From Bradyrhizobium sp. CCBAU 51765 (lineage in GTDB: Bacteria; Pseudomonadota; Alphaproteobacteria; Rhizobiales; Xanthobacteraceae), in contig NZ_CP030038.1 of assembly GCF_015291725.1 (NCBI RefSeq), positions 1,105,001-1,169,000 of the forward strand: a DNA stretch of 64,000 nucleotides. Reading direction: 5' to 3'. Below are positions 25,185 through 34,340 of this stretch, one piece after another. The notes under the pieces were generated by a model, which saw only the letters and a list, made by a program, of their open reading frames with translations, was not told the origin of the DNA and ran no database searches. Within the stretch, counting starts at the first letter, position 1, and the number at the start of each line of letters is the position of its first letter. A program made the position numbers and the translations under genes.

Positions 25185-26999
25185 GTGAACAATATGACCA
25201 CCGGCGTCATCGAGCAGCCGAAAGCCGCACGCGCGCCGTCGGCTTCGAAGATCTGGCTGAAGGCAATCGAGCTCACTGCGCAGATCGAGGCATTGCCCGG
25301 GCGTCTGTTCGCGGACGTCATCGACGATTGGGCGCAACGCCAGCCCGGCCGCGTCGCGCTGGTCACGGCTGACACAAGTCTCGACTATCAAGGCCTGTCG
25401 AAGCGCATCAATCGCTACGCGCGCTGGGCGCGCTCGGTCGGGGTAGCCAAGGGCGATACCGTGGCCCTCATCATGCCGAACGGCATCGACTATCTCGCGG
25501 CCTGGCTCGGCATCAGCCGCGTCGGAGGCGTGGTGGCGCTGCTCAATACGAAGCTGGTGGGACAGTCGCTTGCGCATTGCATCGACGTCGCAAGGCCGGC
25601 GCACATTATCCTGGCGCACGAGCTGACGGAGATGCTGGACGGCGCAACGCCGCATCTGAAGGCGCAGCCCAAGGTCTGGACCCACGGCGATGCCCGCAGC
25701 CAGCGCGCGATCGATGTCGCGCTCGCCGTCCTCGACGACGGCCCGCTCTCGTCGGACGAACATGGCGACGTCACGATCGGTGACCGCGCGCTGCTGATCT
25801 ACACCTCGGGCACCACGGGCCTGCCGAAAGCGGCCAGCATCAGCCACCGCCGTATCCTCAACTGGGGCTTCTGGTTCGCCGGCCTCACCGGCGCGACTCC
25901 GCAGGACCGGCTCTACGATTGTCTCCCGTTGTTCCACTCGGTCGGCGGCATCGTCGCGCCGTGCAGCATGCTGGCTGCCGGCGGTTCGGTCGCCATTGCG
26001 GAAAAATTCTCGGCTTCGCACTTCTGGTCCGACATCGTCCGGCATGACTGCACGATGTTTCAGTATATCGGCGAGCTCTGCCGTTACCTGCTGAAGGCGG
26101 CGCCGTCGGAATACGAGAACCGGCACCGCTTGCGGCTCGTCTGCGGCAACGGCCTGCGCGGCGACATCTGGGAAGATTTCCAGGCGCGCTTTTCCATTCC
26201 GCGCATCCTCGAATTCTACGCGGCGACCGAAGGCAATTTTTCGCTGTTCAATGTCGAGGGGCAACCGGGTGCGATCGGGCGGATTCCGCCGCTGCTCGCA
26301 CATCGCTTTCCCGCCAGTCTGGTCAAGCTCGAGCCCGGCAGCGGCGTGCCGCTGCGCAATGACGAGGGCTTTTGCATCGCCTGCGCCCGCGGCGAGGCCG
26401 GCGAAGCCATCGGCCGCATCGGCACCGCGGACGAGGGCGGAGGCCGCTTCGAAGGCTACACCGATGCGGGCGAGACCGAGAAGAAGATCCTGCGCGACGT
26501 CTTTGCCAGGGGCGATGCCTGGTTCCGCACCGGCGATCTGATGCGGATCGACGACAAGGGCTTCTTCCATTTCGTCGACCGCATCGGCGACACCTTCCGC
26601 TGGAAGGGCGAGAACGTCGCGACCTCGGAGGTGAACGACGCCGTGCGTGATTTCGCCGGCGTGGTTGACGCCACCACCTACGGCGTCGCCATCCCCGGCG
26701 CGGACGGCCGCGCCGGCATGAGCGCGATCGTCGTGAACGAGGGCTTTGACATCGCCGCGCTGCCTGCGCATCTCGCGCGGCGCCTGCCGGCTTACGCCCG
26801 GCCAGTCTTCGTCCGCATCTCGCGCGAGCTCGATGCGACCGAGACGTTCAAGCAGAAGAAGAGCGATCTCGCGCGCGCGGGATTTGATCCGGCTGCGATC
26901 TCCGATCCGTTGTTCATGCTCGACCCGAAATCCGGCGGCTATGTCGCGCTCGATTCCAGCACATTCGCCAGGATCGCAGACGGCACGATCTGGCTGTAA
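25185..26999 (+). CDS. long-chain acyl-CoA synthetase, FATP/FadD6-like
   Basis: A 604-residue ANL ligase of the fatty-acid-transport-protein type (very-long-chain acyl-CoA synthetase). The P-loop is IYTSGTTGLPKAA; the FYAATEGNFSLFNVEG motif is characteristic of the FATP subfamily, as is DRIGDTFRWKGENVATSEV. FKQKKSDLARAGFDP near the end contains the adenylation Lys. Unlike animal FATPs it lacks a clear N-terminal membrane helix. It precedes by 140 nt a carrier protein/ligase/reductase operon and may supply or compete for its acyl substrate. Confidence 0.88.
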   Translation: MNNMTTGVIEQPKAARAPSASKIWLKAIELTAQIEALPGRLFADVIDDWAQRQPGRVALVTADTSLDYQGLSKRINRYARWARSVGVAKGDTVALIMPNGIDYLAAWLGISRVGGVVALLNTKLVGQSLAHCIDVARPAHIILAHELTEMLDGATPHLKAQPKVWTHGDARSQRAIDVALAVLDDGPLSSDEHGDVTIGDRALLIYTSGTTGLPKAASISHRRILNWGFWFAGLTGATPQDRLYDCLPLFHSVGGIVAPCSMLAAGGSVAIAEKFSASHFWSDIVRHDCTMFQYIGELCRYLLKAAPSEYENRHRLRLVCGNGLRGDIWEDFQARFSIPRILEFYAATEGNFSLFNVEGQPGAIGRIPPLLAHRFPASLVKLEPGSGVPLRNDEGFCIACARGEAGEAIGRIGTADEGGGRFEGYTDAGETEKKILRDVFARGDAWFRTGDLMRIDDKGFFHFVDRIGDTFRWKGENVATSEVNDAVRDFAGVVDATTYGVAIPGADGRAGMSAIVVNEGFDIAALPAHLARRLPAYARPVFVRISRELDATETFKQKKSDLARAGFDPAAISDPLFMLDPKSGGYVALDSSTFARIADGTIWL

Positions 27000-27057
27000 C
27001 GGCAACAAATCCGCAAGATGGGTCCAATTTTATCTGAATTGTCCAAGAGGCCATTTA

Positions 27058-27077
27058 CCTCTGTCGGGTAACAGAGG
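27058..27077 (+). promoter_or_regulatory. stem-loop in the leader of the carrier-protein operon
   Basis: CCTCTGT-cgggta-ACAGAGG forms a 7-bp stem with a 6-nt loop, 63 nt upstream of the acyl carrier protein start and without a following T-run. Just upstream, at 27025-27041, an inverted repeat CAATT...AATTG could be an operator. Function is not known. Confidence 0.35.
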
Positions 27078-27139
27078 GGCATTGGGAGGCGGTCATCAAG
27101 AGCCGCCGCAACACGAATGATACGAAAAGTGAGCCAGCC

Positions 27140-27385
27140 ATGTCGGTAAGGTCAAAGGTCATCGAAGCGATCCAGCAGATCGCCAGAGAGCAGCACGTCA
27201 CGCTTCCCGCACTCTCGGACGATCTATCCCTGCACGAGACGGGTTTCGACTCGCTCGCCTTCGCCATTCTTGTGGCGCGCCTCGAGGACGAGACCGGCGT
27301 CGACCCATTCACCATTTCCGAGGACGCTGCGTTCCCCGCCACAGTAGGCGATTTCGTGCGGGCCTACGAAAATGTCCCCGCGTGA
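27140..27385 (+). CDS. acyl carrier protein
   Basis: An 81-residue phosphopantetheine carrier protein. The attachment serine is Ser38 in the motif TGFDSLAF; the helices before and after (VIEAIQQIAREQH, VARLEDETGV) match the four-helix fold. It is distinct from a housekeeping AcpP, whose motif is DSLD. Its stop overlaps the start of the next gene by 14 nt, so it is coupled to the adenylating ligase, which probably loads it. Confidence 0.88.
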   Translation: MSVRSKVIEAIQQIAREQHVTLPALSDDLSLHETGFDSLAFAILVARLEDETGVDPFTISEDAAFPATVGDFVRAYENVPA

Positions 27386-28754
27386 GATCTTTGCGCTTCG
27401 CGATCATCTTGGCGCGGAGCTGAAAGGCCGCACGATCTCCGATGCGCACGATGTCGTGTCGCTGACCGACATCCTGTCGCACACGGTTCTGGGCGGCCGC
27501 CTGCGCGAGCTGTCCGGCCGCGCCGTGCTGCTGAAACTGTCAGACCAGCTCCGGTCAGGCCTTGCCATGATCGAGCTCGACGGCATCGCCCGCCGCATGC
27601 TGCTGTGTCCGCCGGATCTCAACCCGGCGCATCTTGGCTCGTTGATCGCTGATGCCGGCATCGATGCCGTCGTCACCGACGAGCCCGATCGCTGGGGCGG
27701 CACTGGCGTTCCGCTGGTCGTCACCGCGCATTTGCCGCTTCAAGCCACCGTGCCGGTCACGAGCGAACGTGCGACCGAATGGTTGATGTTGACTTCGGGT
27801 ACCTCGGGCGTGCCAAAGATCGCCGGCCATACGCTGGAGGCGCTGACCGGGGCGATCGTTGCCGAAGGTCCGGCGCGCGGTCCGGCGCCGGTATGGGCGA
27901 CGTTCTACGACATTCGCCGCTACGGCGGCCTGCAGATCTTCCTCCGCGCAATCCTGTCCGGCGGCTCGATGGTGCTGTCCGATCCGCATGAGGCGCTCGG
28001 CGATCACATCGCGCGGTTGAATGCGCGCGGCGTCTCGCACATCTCGGGCACGCCCTCGCACTGGCGCAAGCTCCTGATGAGCGGCGCGGCCGCGCAATTC
28101 GCCCCGGCTTACGTCCGTCTCTCCGGCGAGATCGCCGACCAGGCCGTGCTCGACGGCTTGAAGGCGGCGTTCCCCAATGCTTCGGTCGGCCACGCCTATG
28201 CCTCGACCGAGGCCGGCGTCGGCTTCGCCGTGAATGACGGGCTGGAGGGCTTTCCGGCCGACTATCTCGGCAACCGCAACGGCGTCGAGATGAAGGTCGT
28301 CGACGGCTCGCTGCGGATTCGCTCGGCACGCACGGCGCATGCCTATGTCGGCCGCGACGCGACGGCGCTTACCGATGCCGACGGCTTCGTCGACAGCGGC
28401 GACATCGTCGAGCTGCGCGGCGACCGTTACTACTTCGTCGGACGCCGCGGCGGCATCATCAATATCGGCGGGCTGAAGGTCCATCCCGAGGAGATCGAGG
28501 CGGTGATCAATCGCCATCCCGACGTGCGGATGTCGCGCGCCAAGTCGCGCCGCAGCCCGATCACCGGCGGCATCGTCGTCGCCGACGTGATCCTCGCCGA
28601 CGGCACCGATGCGGCGCGCGCGAAAGAAATTCGCGACCAGATCCTGGATCAGTGCCGCGCCCAGCTCGCGTCCCACAAGGTGCCGGCGGTGATCCGTTTC
28701 GTCGAGGCGCTCGACGTCACCCCGGCCGGCAAACTGGCGCGCACCGATGCATAA
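27372..28754 (+). CDS. AMP-dependent ligase (probable acyl-ACP or acyl-CoA ligase)
   Basis: A 460-residue adenylating enzyme, somewhat short for ANL ligases. TSGTSGVPKIAG is the P-loop (about residue 140), YASTEAGVGF the A5 motif, DSGDIVEL the A7 motif, and RRGGIINIGGLKVHPEE the hinge region; the terminal TPAGKLARTDA provides the catalytic Lys. The N-terminal half is poorly conserved. The gene overlaps the carrier protein upstream by 14 nt and the reductase downstream by 8 nt. This layout suggests loading of an acid onto the adjacent carrier protein; CoA as acceptor cannot be excluded. Confidence 0.85.
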   Translation: MSPREIFALRDHLGAELKGRTISDAHDVVSLTDILSHTVLGGRLRELSGRAVLLKLSDQLRSGLAMIELDGIARRMLLCPPDLNPAHLGSLIADAGIDAVVTDEPDRWGGTGVPLVVTAHLPLQATVPVTSERATEWLMLTSGTSGVPKIAGHTLEALTGAIVAEGPARGPAPVWATFYDIRRYGGLQIFLRAILSGGSMVLSDPHEALGDHIARLNARGVSHISGTPSHWRKLLMSGAAAQFAPAYVRLSGEIADQAVLDGLKAAFPNASVGHAYASTEAGVGFAVNDGLEGFPADYLGNRNGVEMKVVDGSLRIRSARTAHAYVGRDATALTDADGFVDSGDIVELRGDRYYFVGRRGGIINIGGLKVHPEEIEAVINRHPDVRMSRAKSRRSPITGGIVVADVILADGTDAARAKEIRDQILDQCRAQLASHKVPAVIRFVEALDVTPAGKLARTDA

Positions 28755-29469
28755 CGTTCTTGTCACCGGCGGCAGCCGCGGTATCGGTCTTGCCATTGCA
28801 ACGCGCCTCGTCGGAGGTGGCTTCAACGTGATCGCGGCAGCGCGGCGCGAGAGCGACGAGCTCAAGGCGGCGATTGTCCGGTCCGAGGGGCGGCTGCATT
28901 TCCGCGCCTGCGATCTTGCGGTGATCGATGCGATCCCGGCCTTCGCAAAACTCGTTCGCAACGAATTCGGCCCGATCTACGGTCTCGTCAACAATGCCGG
29001 CCTCGGCACCGAAGGCCTGCTCGCTACCATGCACAATTCCGAGATCGCGGCCCTGGTGCAGCTCAACGTGCTGTCGCCGATCGTCCTCACCAAATATGTC
29101 GCGCGGCAGATGATGGCCGATGGCGCCGGCCGCATCATCAACATTTCCTCGATCATCGCGACCACCGGTTACAATGGCCTGTCCGTCTACGGCGCGACCA
29201 AGGCCGCCGCCACCGGCTTCACCCGCTCGCTCGCGCGCGAGGTCGGCAAGCTCGGGATCACCGTGAACGCGGTCGCACCGGGCTTCATCGACACCGAGCT
29301 CACGCACAACCTCTCGGACGAGGGCCGCAAGCGCATCGCCGGCCGCAGTGCGCTGCGTCGCCTGCCGCAGACGGACGACGTCGCGCGCATGGTGGAGTAT
29401 CTGCTGGGGGAGGGCGGCCGCAATGTCACCGGGACGGTGTTCACTGTCGACGCGGGGAATACGGCATAG
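28747..29469 (+). CDS. SDR family oxidoreductase (FabG-like)
   Basis: A 240-residue short-chain dehydrogenase with TGGSRGIG at residues 7-14, NNAGLG, catalytic Ser in NISSIIATTGYNG, YGATKAA, and a C-terminal TGTVFTVDAGNTA typical of 3-oxoacyl-ACP reductases. The start overlaps the ligase end by 8 nt. With a dedicated carrier protein upstream, reduction of a carrier-bound keto group is the likely role. Confidence 0.88.
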   Translation: MHNVLVTGGSRGIGLAIATRLVGGGFNVIAAARRESDELKAAIVRSEGRLHFRACDLAVIDAIPAFAKLVRNEFGPIYGLVNNAGLGTEGLLATMHNSEIAALVQLNVLSPIVLTKYVARQMMADGAGRIINISSIIATTGYNGLSVYGATKAAATGFTRSLAREVGKLGITVNAVAPGFIDTELTHNLSDEGRKRIAGRSALRRLPQTDDVARMVEYLLGEGGRNVTGTVFTVDAGNTA

Positions 29470-29595
29470 GCGGAACTCTGCCGTCATGATTGCATTGATC
29501 CGGCACAATGACATTCAGCCGGATTTGGTCGTAAGATGTCCCGCAATCGGTTGGGTTACGTCAATCGATCTGCCCTAATCGACAGGGAGCAGTCC

Positions 29596-29805
29596 ATGAC
29601 GACGTCAAACATGACCGCTTCAAATCAGGGCCGCACGGAGCAATCCCCTGCGAAACCGGACGATATCCACTGCCCGCCGATGACACATCAGAATTCCGGC
29701 AGTCACGGGCATGAAATGTACCCGCAGCAATTCGTCCGCCTGGTCGGCTGCCATGATGCGTCTCTCGATGCCTTGCGCAAGCGTCAGGATGAGCGGGTGC
29801 ACTAA
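29596..29805 (+). CDS. small protein of unknown function
   Basis: A 69-residue reading frame with a good ribosome-binding site (AGGGAGC, 6-7 nt before ATG). The product is hydrophilic with several His and Pro residues (HCPPMTHQNSGSHGHEMYPQQF) and no membrane segment. It has no recognised domain. Overlapping minus-strand frames lack comparable initiation signals. It ends 6 nt before the stop of the convergent RHH gene. Support is modest. Confidence 0.45.
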   Translation: MTTSNMTASNQGRTEQSPAKPDDIHCPPMTHQNSGSHGHEMYPQQFVRLVGCHDASLDALRKRQDERVH

Positions 29806-29810
29806 GCGGC

Positions 29811-30218
29811 TCACGTCCGCAGCTTCGGCGCGTCCTTCGGAAGGTCAATTCGCTCGTGTGAGAATTCCGGCGGGCCTTCGGTGAGGCGGCGGATGCGGCG
29901 CTCGCGTTCGTCCGCCGGCAATGCGGGATCGAGCAGCGTCTCGATCTCGTGGACTGCGATCCCTTCAATCCTGGTGGCGTCCGATTCGAGCGGGTGCACC
30001 GGCGTGAGGACCGGGGATGCGGTCTTCAGGCCCAGCTCGATCAGCTTGCAGATCGCATCCGAGCGGGTCAGCTGATGAGATTCGGCCCAGGCGTCGACGG
30101 CCGCCGTCAGTCCTTCGGGCATCTTCACGGCGCTGATCGGGTCGATGCCCGTGCGCCGCCTGACCGGAGAGGTGGAGTCCTTGTTGCCGAAGTCGGGCAC
30201 CTCGATTATCCCATGCAA
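29811..30218 (-). CDS. ribbon-helix-helix-type hypothetical protein
   Basis: A 135-residue protein. The segment ISAVKMPEGLTAAVDAWAE followed by LTRSDAICKLIELGLK has the beta-strand plus two-helix pattern of Arc/CopG DNA-binding proteins. The remainder is hydrophilic, with an Arg/Glu-rich helix (PADERERRIRRL). The start is uncertain: TTG at 30218 gives this length and GTG at 30200 is an alternative. No toxin gene is adjacent, so an antitoxin role is not indicated. Confidence 0.6.
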   Translation of the reverse strand: MHGIIEVPDFGNKDSTSPVRRRTGIDPISAVKMPEGLTAAVDAWAESHQLTRSDAICKLIELGLKTASPVLTPVHPLESDATRIEGIAVHEIETLLDPALPADERERRIRRLTEGPPEFSHERIDLPKDAPKLRT

Positions 30219-30421
30219 CCCTTGGAGCCGACCGACGATAGCCGTTCTCCCCGGGCCGTCGTTTGATGCCGATCAATGACTCCACCGCGGCATTGCAGCG
30301 GGGCCATATCTTGTTGTCCGGGTCGGTTTCGGCCAATGATTGAATTTGGGGGCGCCGTTCGGCGAACCCGGATCAATCCTGCCACGTATTTGCTTCGCAC
30401 TCCAACCATCCGGCAACTCCG

Positions 30422-31567
30422 ATGACCTCAGGCGAATCCTTCTATGGCGGCATTCCCGTCTTCCGAGGCTTCACCAGCCTGATGGACCCGATGCTGTATT
30501 CGCCGCTGCCGGACGACTGGAGCATCGGTGTTGCCGACATCGTCGATTCGACCAAGGCGATCGCGGCGCAGCGCTACAAGGCGGTCAACATGGCTGGCGC
30601 CGCCGTGATCGCGGCGGTGACGAACGCGTTGGGAGGGCGCGAATTCCCCTTCGTGTTCGGCGGCGACGGCGCAAGCTTCGCGGTTGCGCCGGACGATCTC
30701 GAACTTGCCCGCGAGGCGCTGGCGGCGACCGCGACCTGGGTGCGGGAAGATCTCGACCTGATCATGCGCATCGCGCTGGTGCCGGTCAGCATTATTCGCG
30801 CTCAAGGCCTTGACGTGCGAGTCGCCCGCTTCGGGCCGTCGGCAAACCTGTCCTATGCGATGTTCTCGGGCGGAGGACTCGCTTGGGCCGACGCCGCGAT
30901 GAAGCGTGGCGAGTTTGCGGTCACGGCGGCGCCCGCCGGCGCACAACCGGACCTCTCGGGCCTGTCGTGCCGCTTCGAAGTGATGCCGGCTGCGCGCGGC
31001 TTGATCCTGTCGGTGCTGGTGATGCCGGTGCGCGGCGTCGATCCGCACGCCTTCCGCAGGGTGATCGAGGACATCATCCATCTCGTCGAGCGCAGCCCGG
31101 AAGGGGGGCGTCCGGTGCCGCCGCAGGGGCCGCCGCTGAAATGGCCGCCGCAGGGGGTGGATTATGAAGCCCGCACCAGGCGCGGAGGTCCGCTGCTCGT
31201 GCGTCGCGCGGGGGTGCTGGCCTATACGCTGTTCGCCTATCTGATCATGCGCTTTGATCTCAAGGTCGGCGGCTTCGTGCCGAATGTCTACAGGCGCCAG
31301 GTGGTCGAAAACTCCGATTTCAGGAAATATGACGACGGCCTGCGCATGATCCTCGATTGCACGCCGGAGCTCGAGCGCGCCCTCAGCGATCGTCTCGCCG
31401 CCGCCGCGCGCGACGGCATCGTGCGGTACGGCCTCCATCCGCAGGATGCCGCGATGATGACCTGCTTCACGCCGTCGGCACTGCGCAGCGACCACGTCCA
31501 CTTCATCGACGGCGCGCGGGGCGGCTATGCCTCGGCGGCGACGGCGTTGAAGGAGATGATGGCGTGA
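30422..31567 (+). CDS. DUF3095 family protein (possible nucleotide cyclase-like domain)
   Basis: A 381-residue conserved protein. The N-terminal half (VADIVDSTKAIAAQRYKAVNMAGAAVIAA ... FPFVFGGDGASFAV) resembles class III nucleotide cyclase folds: an Asp-containing DIVDST motif and FGGDG where the second metal/hairpin motif lies. The second half is specific to DUF3095 and contains GGFVPNVYRRQVVENSDFRKYDDGLRM. Function is unknown and catalytic competence is not established. It stands alone, divergent from the RHH gene. Confidence 0.75.
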   Translation: MTSGESFYGGIPVFRGFTSLMDPMLYSPLPDDWSIGVADIVDSTKAIAAQRYKAVNMAGAAVIAAVTNALGGREFPFVFGGDGASFAVAPDDLELAREALAATATWVREDLDLIMRIALVPVSIIRAQGLDVRVARFGPSANLSYAMFSGGGLAWADAAMKRGEFAVTAAPAGAQPDLSGLSCRFEVMPAARGLILSVLVMPVRGVDPHAFRRVIEDIIHLVERSPEGGRPVPPQGPPLKWPPQGVDYEARTRRGGPLLVRRAGVLAYTLFAYLIMRFDLKVGGFVPNVYRRQVVENSDFRKYDDGLRMILDCTPELERALSDRLAAAARDGIVRYGLHPQDAAMMTCFTPSALRSDHVHFIDGARGGYASAATALKEMMA

Positions 31568-31580
31568 GCGACCCTTGCGT

Positions 31581-31602
31581 CCCGGACGCGCTGCGTCCGG
31601 GG
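31581..31602. terminator. hairpin between convergent genes
   Basis: Stem CCGGACGC / GCGTCCGG with a 3-nt loop, between the DUF3095 gene and the convergent DUF2147 gene. It has no T-run. Confidence 0.5.
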
Positions 31603-31619
31603 CAACGAGAGTTGAGAAG

Positions 31620-32054
31620 CTAGCGCCCCGTGCGCGTCCAGGTCTCGCCGCCGCAGAGCGCGCCGACGCAGCCTTCGACCCGCAGCGAATCCGCTGATAT
31701 CAAGCTGATGTTGCTGGCATAGGTGCTGCCGTCGTCAGCATTGTAGATCTGGCCCGACCATTTGTTCGGACCTGCGGATTGCATGTCGCTGAACAATGGC
31801 AGGCCGATCATCGGTCGTCTTGCGAGCGCGGGATTGGGATTCTTGCTGTCGGTGGCGGGCTGACCGGTCGAGGTGTCGTAGGGCTGGCGCAGCCAGACGA
31901 TGTGGCCGCAGATGCCGCCGCCGCATTTGCTGATCTTGACGCGCGCATCACCGGCCTGCGTGAGCCATGTCCCGTCGGCGTTCTGCGCACGAGCGACAGA
32001 TGCGCCAAGCAGCAGGGCGAGGAGGACGATGAGAGCTGCGAATCTGGAAATCAT
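31620..32054 (-). CDS. DUF2147 family secreted protein
   Basis: A 144-residue exported protein: signal peptide (FAALIVLLALLLGASVARAQ), then the DUF2147 domain beginning ADGTWLT and including KISKCGGGICGHIVWL. Paired Cys in CGGGIC and CVGALCGG could form disulfides. DUF2147 proteins are small periplasmic beta-structures without an assigned activity. The ATG at 32054 starts the signal peptide; the frame continues upstream without support. Confidence 0.78.
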   Translation of the reverse strand: MISRFAALIVLLALLLGASVARAQNADGTWLTQAGDARVKISKCGGGICGHIVWLRQPYDTSTGQPATDSKNPNPALARRPMIGLPLFSDMQSAGPNKWSGQIYNADDGSTYASNISLISADSLRVEGCVGALCGGETWTRTGR

Positions 32055-32159
32055 GGAGAGGGCCCCGAAAATGGAGCGCCTCAATAGCAGCCCGGCAGGA
32101 TTGTGCAACGCCGGCTGGAATCACATTCCTGCGTTCATTTCGCGCTCACCTGCCTGCGA

Positions 32160-33545
32160 TCATTTGCCCCATCGCACGAAGGCGACCGAGGCCGCGGTCG
32201 ACAGCCCGAACACCACCATGGCGCCGCCGACCAGCGCGAACAGGGTCCAGGCCGGAGCTTGCGCAGTCATGAGTCCGACGCCACCGATCGCGACGATCAG
32301 GAGCCGCGCCGTCGAGGCGAGCACGGGGCCGCCGACACGCGCCGCGCCCTGCGACGAGAAGTATAGCGATACGCCCATGCCGAAGAACACGAAGGCCGGA
32401 CCTGCCCAGTGAAAATAGCTGTGCGCGGCGGCGGTGACGCCTGGATCCCGCGTGAAGAGCCCGACCCACAGCGACGGAGCGAGCGCAACAGCGAGGCCGA
32501 TCAGGCCGACCGTGAGTCCGGAGGCCGCAGCCGCCGTCCAGGCCACATGCCGCGCGCGCTTCACATGTCCGGCGCCGATCGCCATGCCGACCATCGGTAC
32601 CGAGGCGATGCCGAAGGCGAAGGTGATCGGGATCAGCAGAAATTCCAGCCGCGAGCCGATGCCGTAGCCGGCCAGCATCTCGGTGCCGAAGGTCGCGAGG
32701 ATTCTTGTGAAGATCAGAATGGTGAGCACGGTCTGCAGCGGCGACAGGCAGGCCACCGCGCCGACCTTGAGGATGTCCAGGAACATCGCGCGCTCGAAAT
32801 GAAACGCCCGGAGGTCGAGCGGCAGCCGGCTGCGCCCGGACAACAGATACCAGAGGAAGAAGACCGCCGCGCAGCTGAACGCGATCAGCTGGCCGCTCGC
32901 GACACCCGGCATGCCGAATTGCGGCACGCCGAACAGGCCGAGCCCGAGCGTGCCGCCGAGCACGATCTGGAGCACGCTCGCCCCGATCAGAATCATCGAG
33001 GGCAGGCGCATGTCGCCGGTGCCGCGGATCACCGAGGCCAGCGTATTGACGAGCCAGATCGCGACCGCGCCGGAGAACAGCACCTGCGAATAGCCGCTGG
33101 CTTCCTCGAGCACCTGCTCGCGCCCGCCGAGCAGCGTGAAGAAGGAGCGGCCGAAGACGAGCATCGTCACCGTGAAGAACAGCCCGCCGCAGAGGCCTAT
33201 GATGGCGGCATGCAGCGCCAGCGTCGCGGCGCGGTCGCGATCCCCCGCACCGAGCGCGCGGCTGATCGCGGAGGAGACGCCGCCGCCCATCGCGCCCGCG
33301 CTCATCATCTGCGTCAGCATCGCGAACGGAAACACCAGTGCGATCGCGGCGAGCGGAATGGTGCCGAGCCGGCCGATATAGGAGGTCTCGGCCACCGCAA
33401 CCAGCGTGCTGCCGACCATCGCGATCATGTTGGGAATCGCGAGCCGCAGCAGCGTCGGCAGGATCGGCGCGGTCAGGAGGCTGGCGATGGGGGAGGCGAC
33501 CGGCGCAACCGGCGGGACGGCGTCTGCAGGGGCGTCGATCGTCAT
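32160..33545 (-). CDS. MATE family efflux transporter
   Basis: A 461-residue inner-membrane protein with about 12 hydrophobic segments in two homologous halves, as in Na+/H+-coupled multidrug and toxic-compound extrusion transporters. Motifs include PNMIAMVGSTLVAVAETSYIGRLG near the N-terminus and SAGAMGGGVSSAISRALGAGDR. ATG at 33545 is preferred over GTG at 33551. Substrate is unknown. No regulator is adjacent. Confidence 0.88.
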   Translation of the reverse strand: MTIDAPADAVPPVAPVASPIASLLTAPILPTLLRLAIPNMIAMVGSTLVAVAETSYIGRLGTIPLAAIALVFPFAMLTQMMSAGAMGGGVSSAISRALGAGDRDRAATLALHAAIIGLCGGLFFTVTMLVFGRSFFTLLGGREQVLEEASGYSQVLFSGAVAIWLVNTLASVIRGTGDMRLPSMILIGASVLQIVLGGTLGLGLFGVPQFGMPGVASGQLIAFSCAAVFFLWYLLSGRSRLPLDLRAFHFERAMFLDILKVGAVACLSPLQTVLTILIFTRILATFGTEMLAGYGIGSRLEFLLIPITFAFGIASVPMVGMAIGAGHVKRARHVAWTAAAASGLTVGLIGLAVALAPSLWVGLFTRDPGVTAAAHSYFHWAGPAFVFFGMGVSLYFSSQGAARVGGPVLASTARLLIVAIGGVGLMTAQAPAWTLFALVGGAMVVFGLSTAASVAFVRWGK

Positions 33546-33626
33546 GTTCACCGGGCGGAATATTAAATGATGACCGACATATTATAGGGCGTGCGGCAGC
33601 CGGCGCAGCCCTCGCTCACGCAGGGC

Positions 33627-34154
33627 TCACCACGGCAGGCCGCATAGGTCGATCGTGCCCAGCGTCGGCGCGCGGACGATGTTGAAGACGTAGGGCGCCA
33701 TGTAGGTGAACCGGATCCGCCCTTCCGGCTGCTCGCAATAGACCTCGCCGTTGAAGGGAAGCCAGCTCCGGGCCGCGTAGAAGTCAGCGTTGTGCGGTTC
33801 GCAGACCAGCAGCGCGAAACGGACCGCCTCGTTGGCGCGGATCGTATGCACCGCTGCCTCGATAGCCGTGGTTGCATAGCCACGGCCGCGCTGGTCTTCC
33901 CGCGTGCAGACGCCACCGATGCCGCCGATGTGAACCTTCTGTCCGTTCCAGGTGATGGTGCGGAAGTAGATGCCGACATGGCAGACGAGACCATCCTCGG
34001 GCGTCTCGATCAGCACGCGGAGATCGGCATTGGCCCATTTGACATGAGCCCAGGGCTTGCTCGCAATCAATTGCGGACCCCAGACCGCCTGATGCAGCGG
34101 CTCGGCAATCGGCCACGAGGCGTCGCCGTTCAATATGTCGATCTCGATGCTCAT
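33627..34154 (-). CDS. GNAT family N-acetyltransferase
   Basis: A 175-residue acetyltransferase. The acetyl-CoA binding signature is visible as VCTREDQRGRGYATTAIEAAV (motif A, about residues 82-102), followed by FALLVCEPHNADFYAARSW (motif B). The fragment WNGQKVHIGGIGGV precedes it. GAAGGAC lies upstream of the ATG. The N-terminal half is specific and gives no clue to the acceptor. Confidence 0.82.
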   Translation of the reverse strand: MSIEIDILNGDASWPIAEPLHQAVWGPQLIASKPWAHVKWANADLRVLIETPEDGLVCHVGIYFRTITWNGQKVHIGGIGGVCTREDQRGRGYATTAIEAAVHTIRANEAVRFALLVCEPHNADFYAARSWLPFNGEVYCEQPEGRIRFTYMAPYVFNIVRAPTLGTIDLCGLPW

Positions 34155-34340
34155 GGCGTGGGTCCTTCACAACTCCGCTTCGTGGCGCGTTTGTTCTGTC
34201 TTAAACGCCTCAAAGGCAATGATATTTTACAGCGAAACCGAGGGTCTGATCGACGGCGGCCGGTTGCGACGAATTTGTGCATTCAGGCAGGACGCGCCCG
34301 GTCACGCCTTTTCGCAAATTCTGAGGTATTTAATGGCGGC

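Noticed and set aside
25149..27008. A 619-codon minus-strand frame
   Set aside because: Antisense of the FATP-type ligase gene; no recognisable motif or start signal.
29472..29496. GGAAC-N16-CATT before the small gene at 29596
   Set aside because: The -10 has one mismatch to CGTT and lies 100 nt from the start, and the gene itself is uncertain. GGAAC alone occurs by chance.
29811..31567. A toxin-antitoxin pair (RHH protein with DUF3095)
   Set aside because: The genes are divergent, the RHH protein is not adjacent to any toxin-like gene, and DUF3095 is a large conserved protein.
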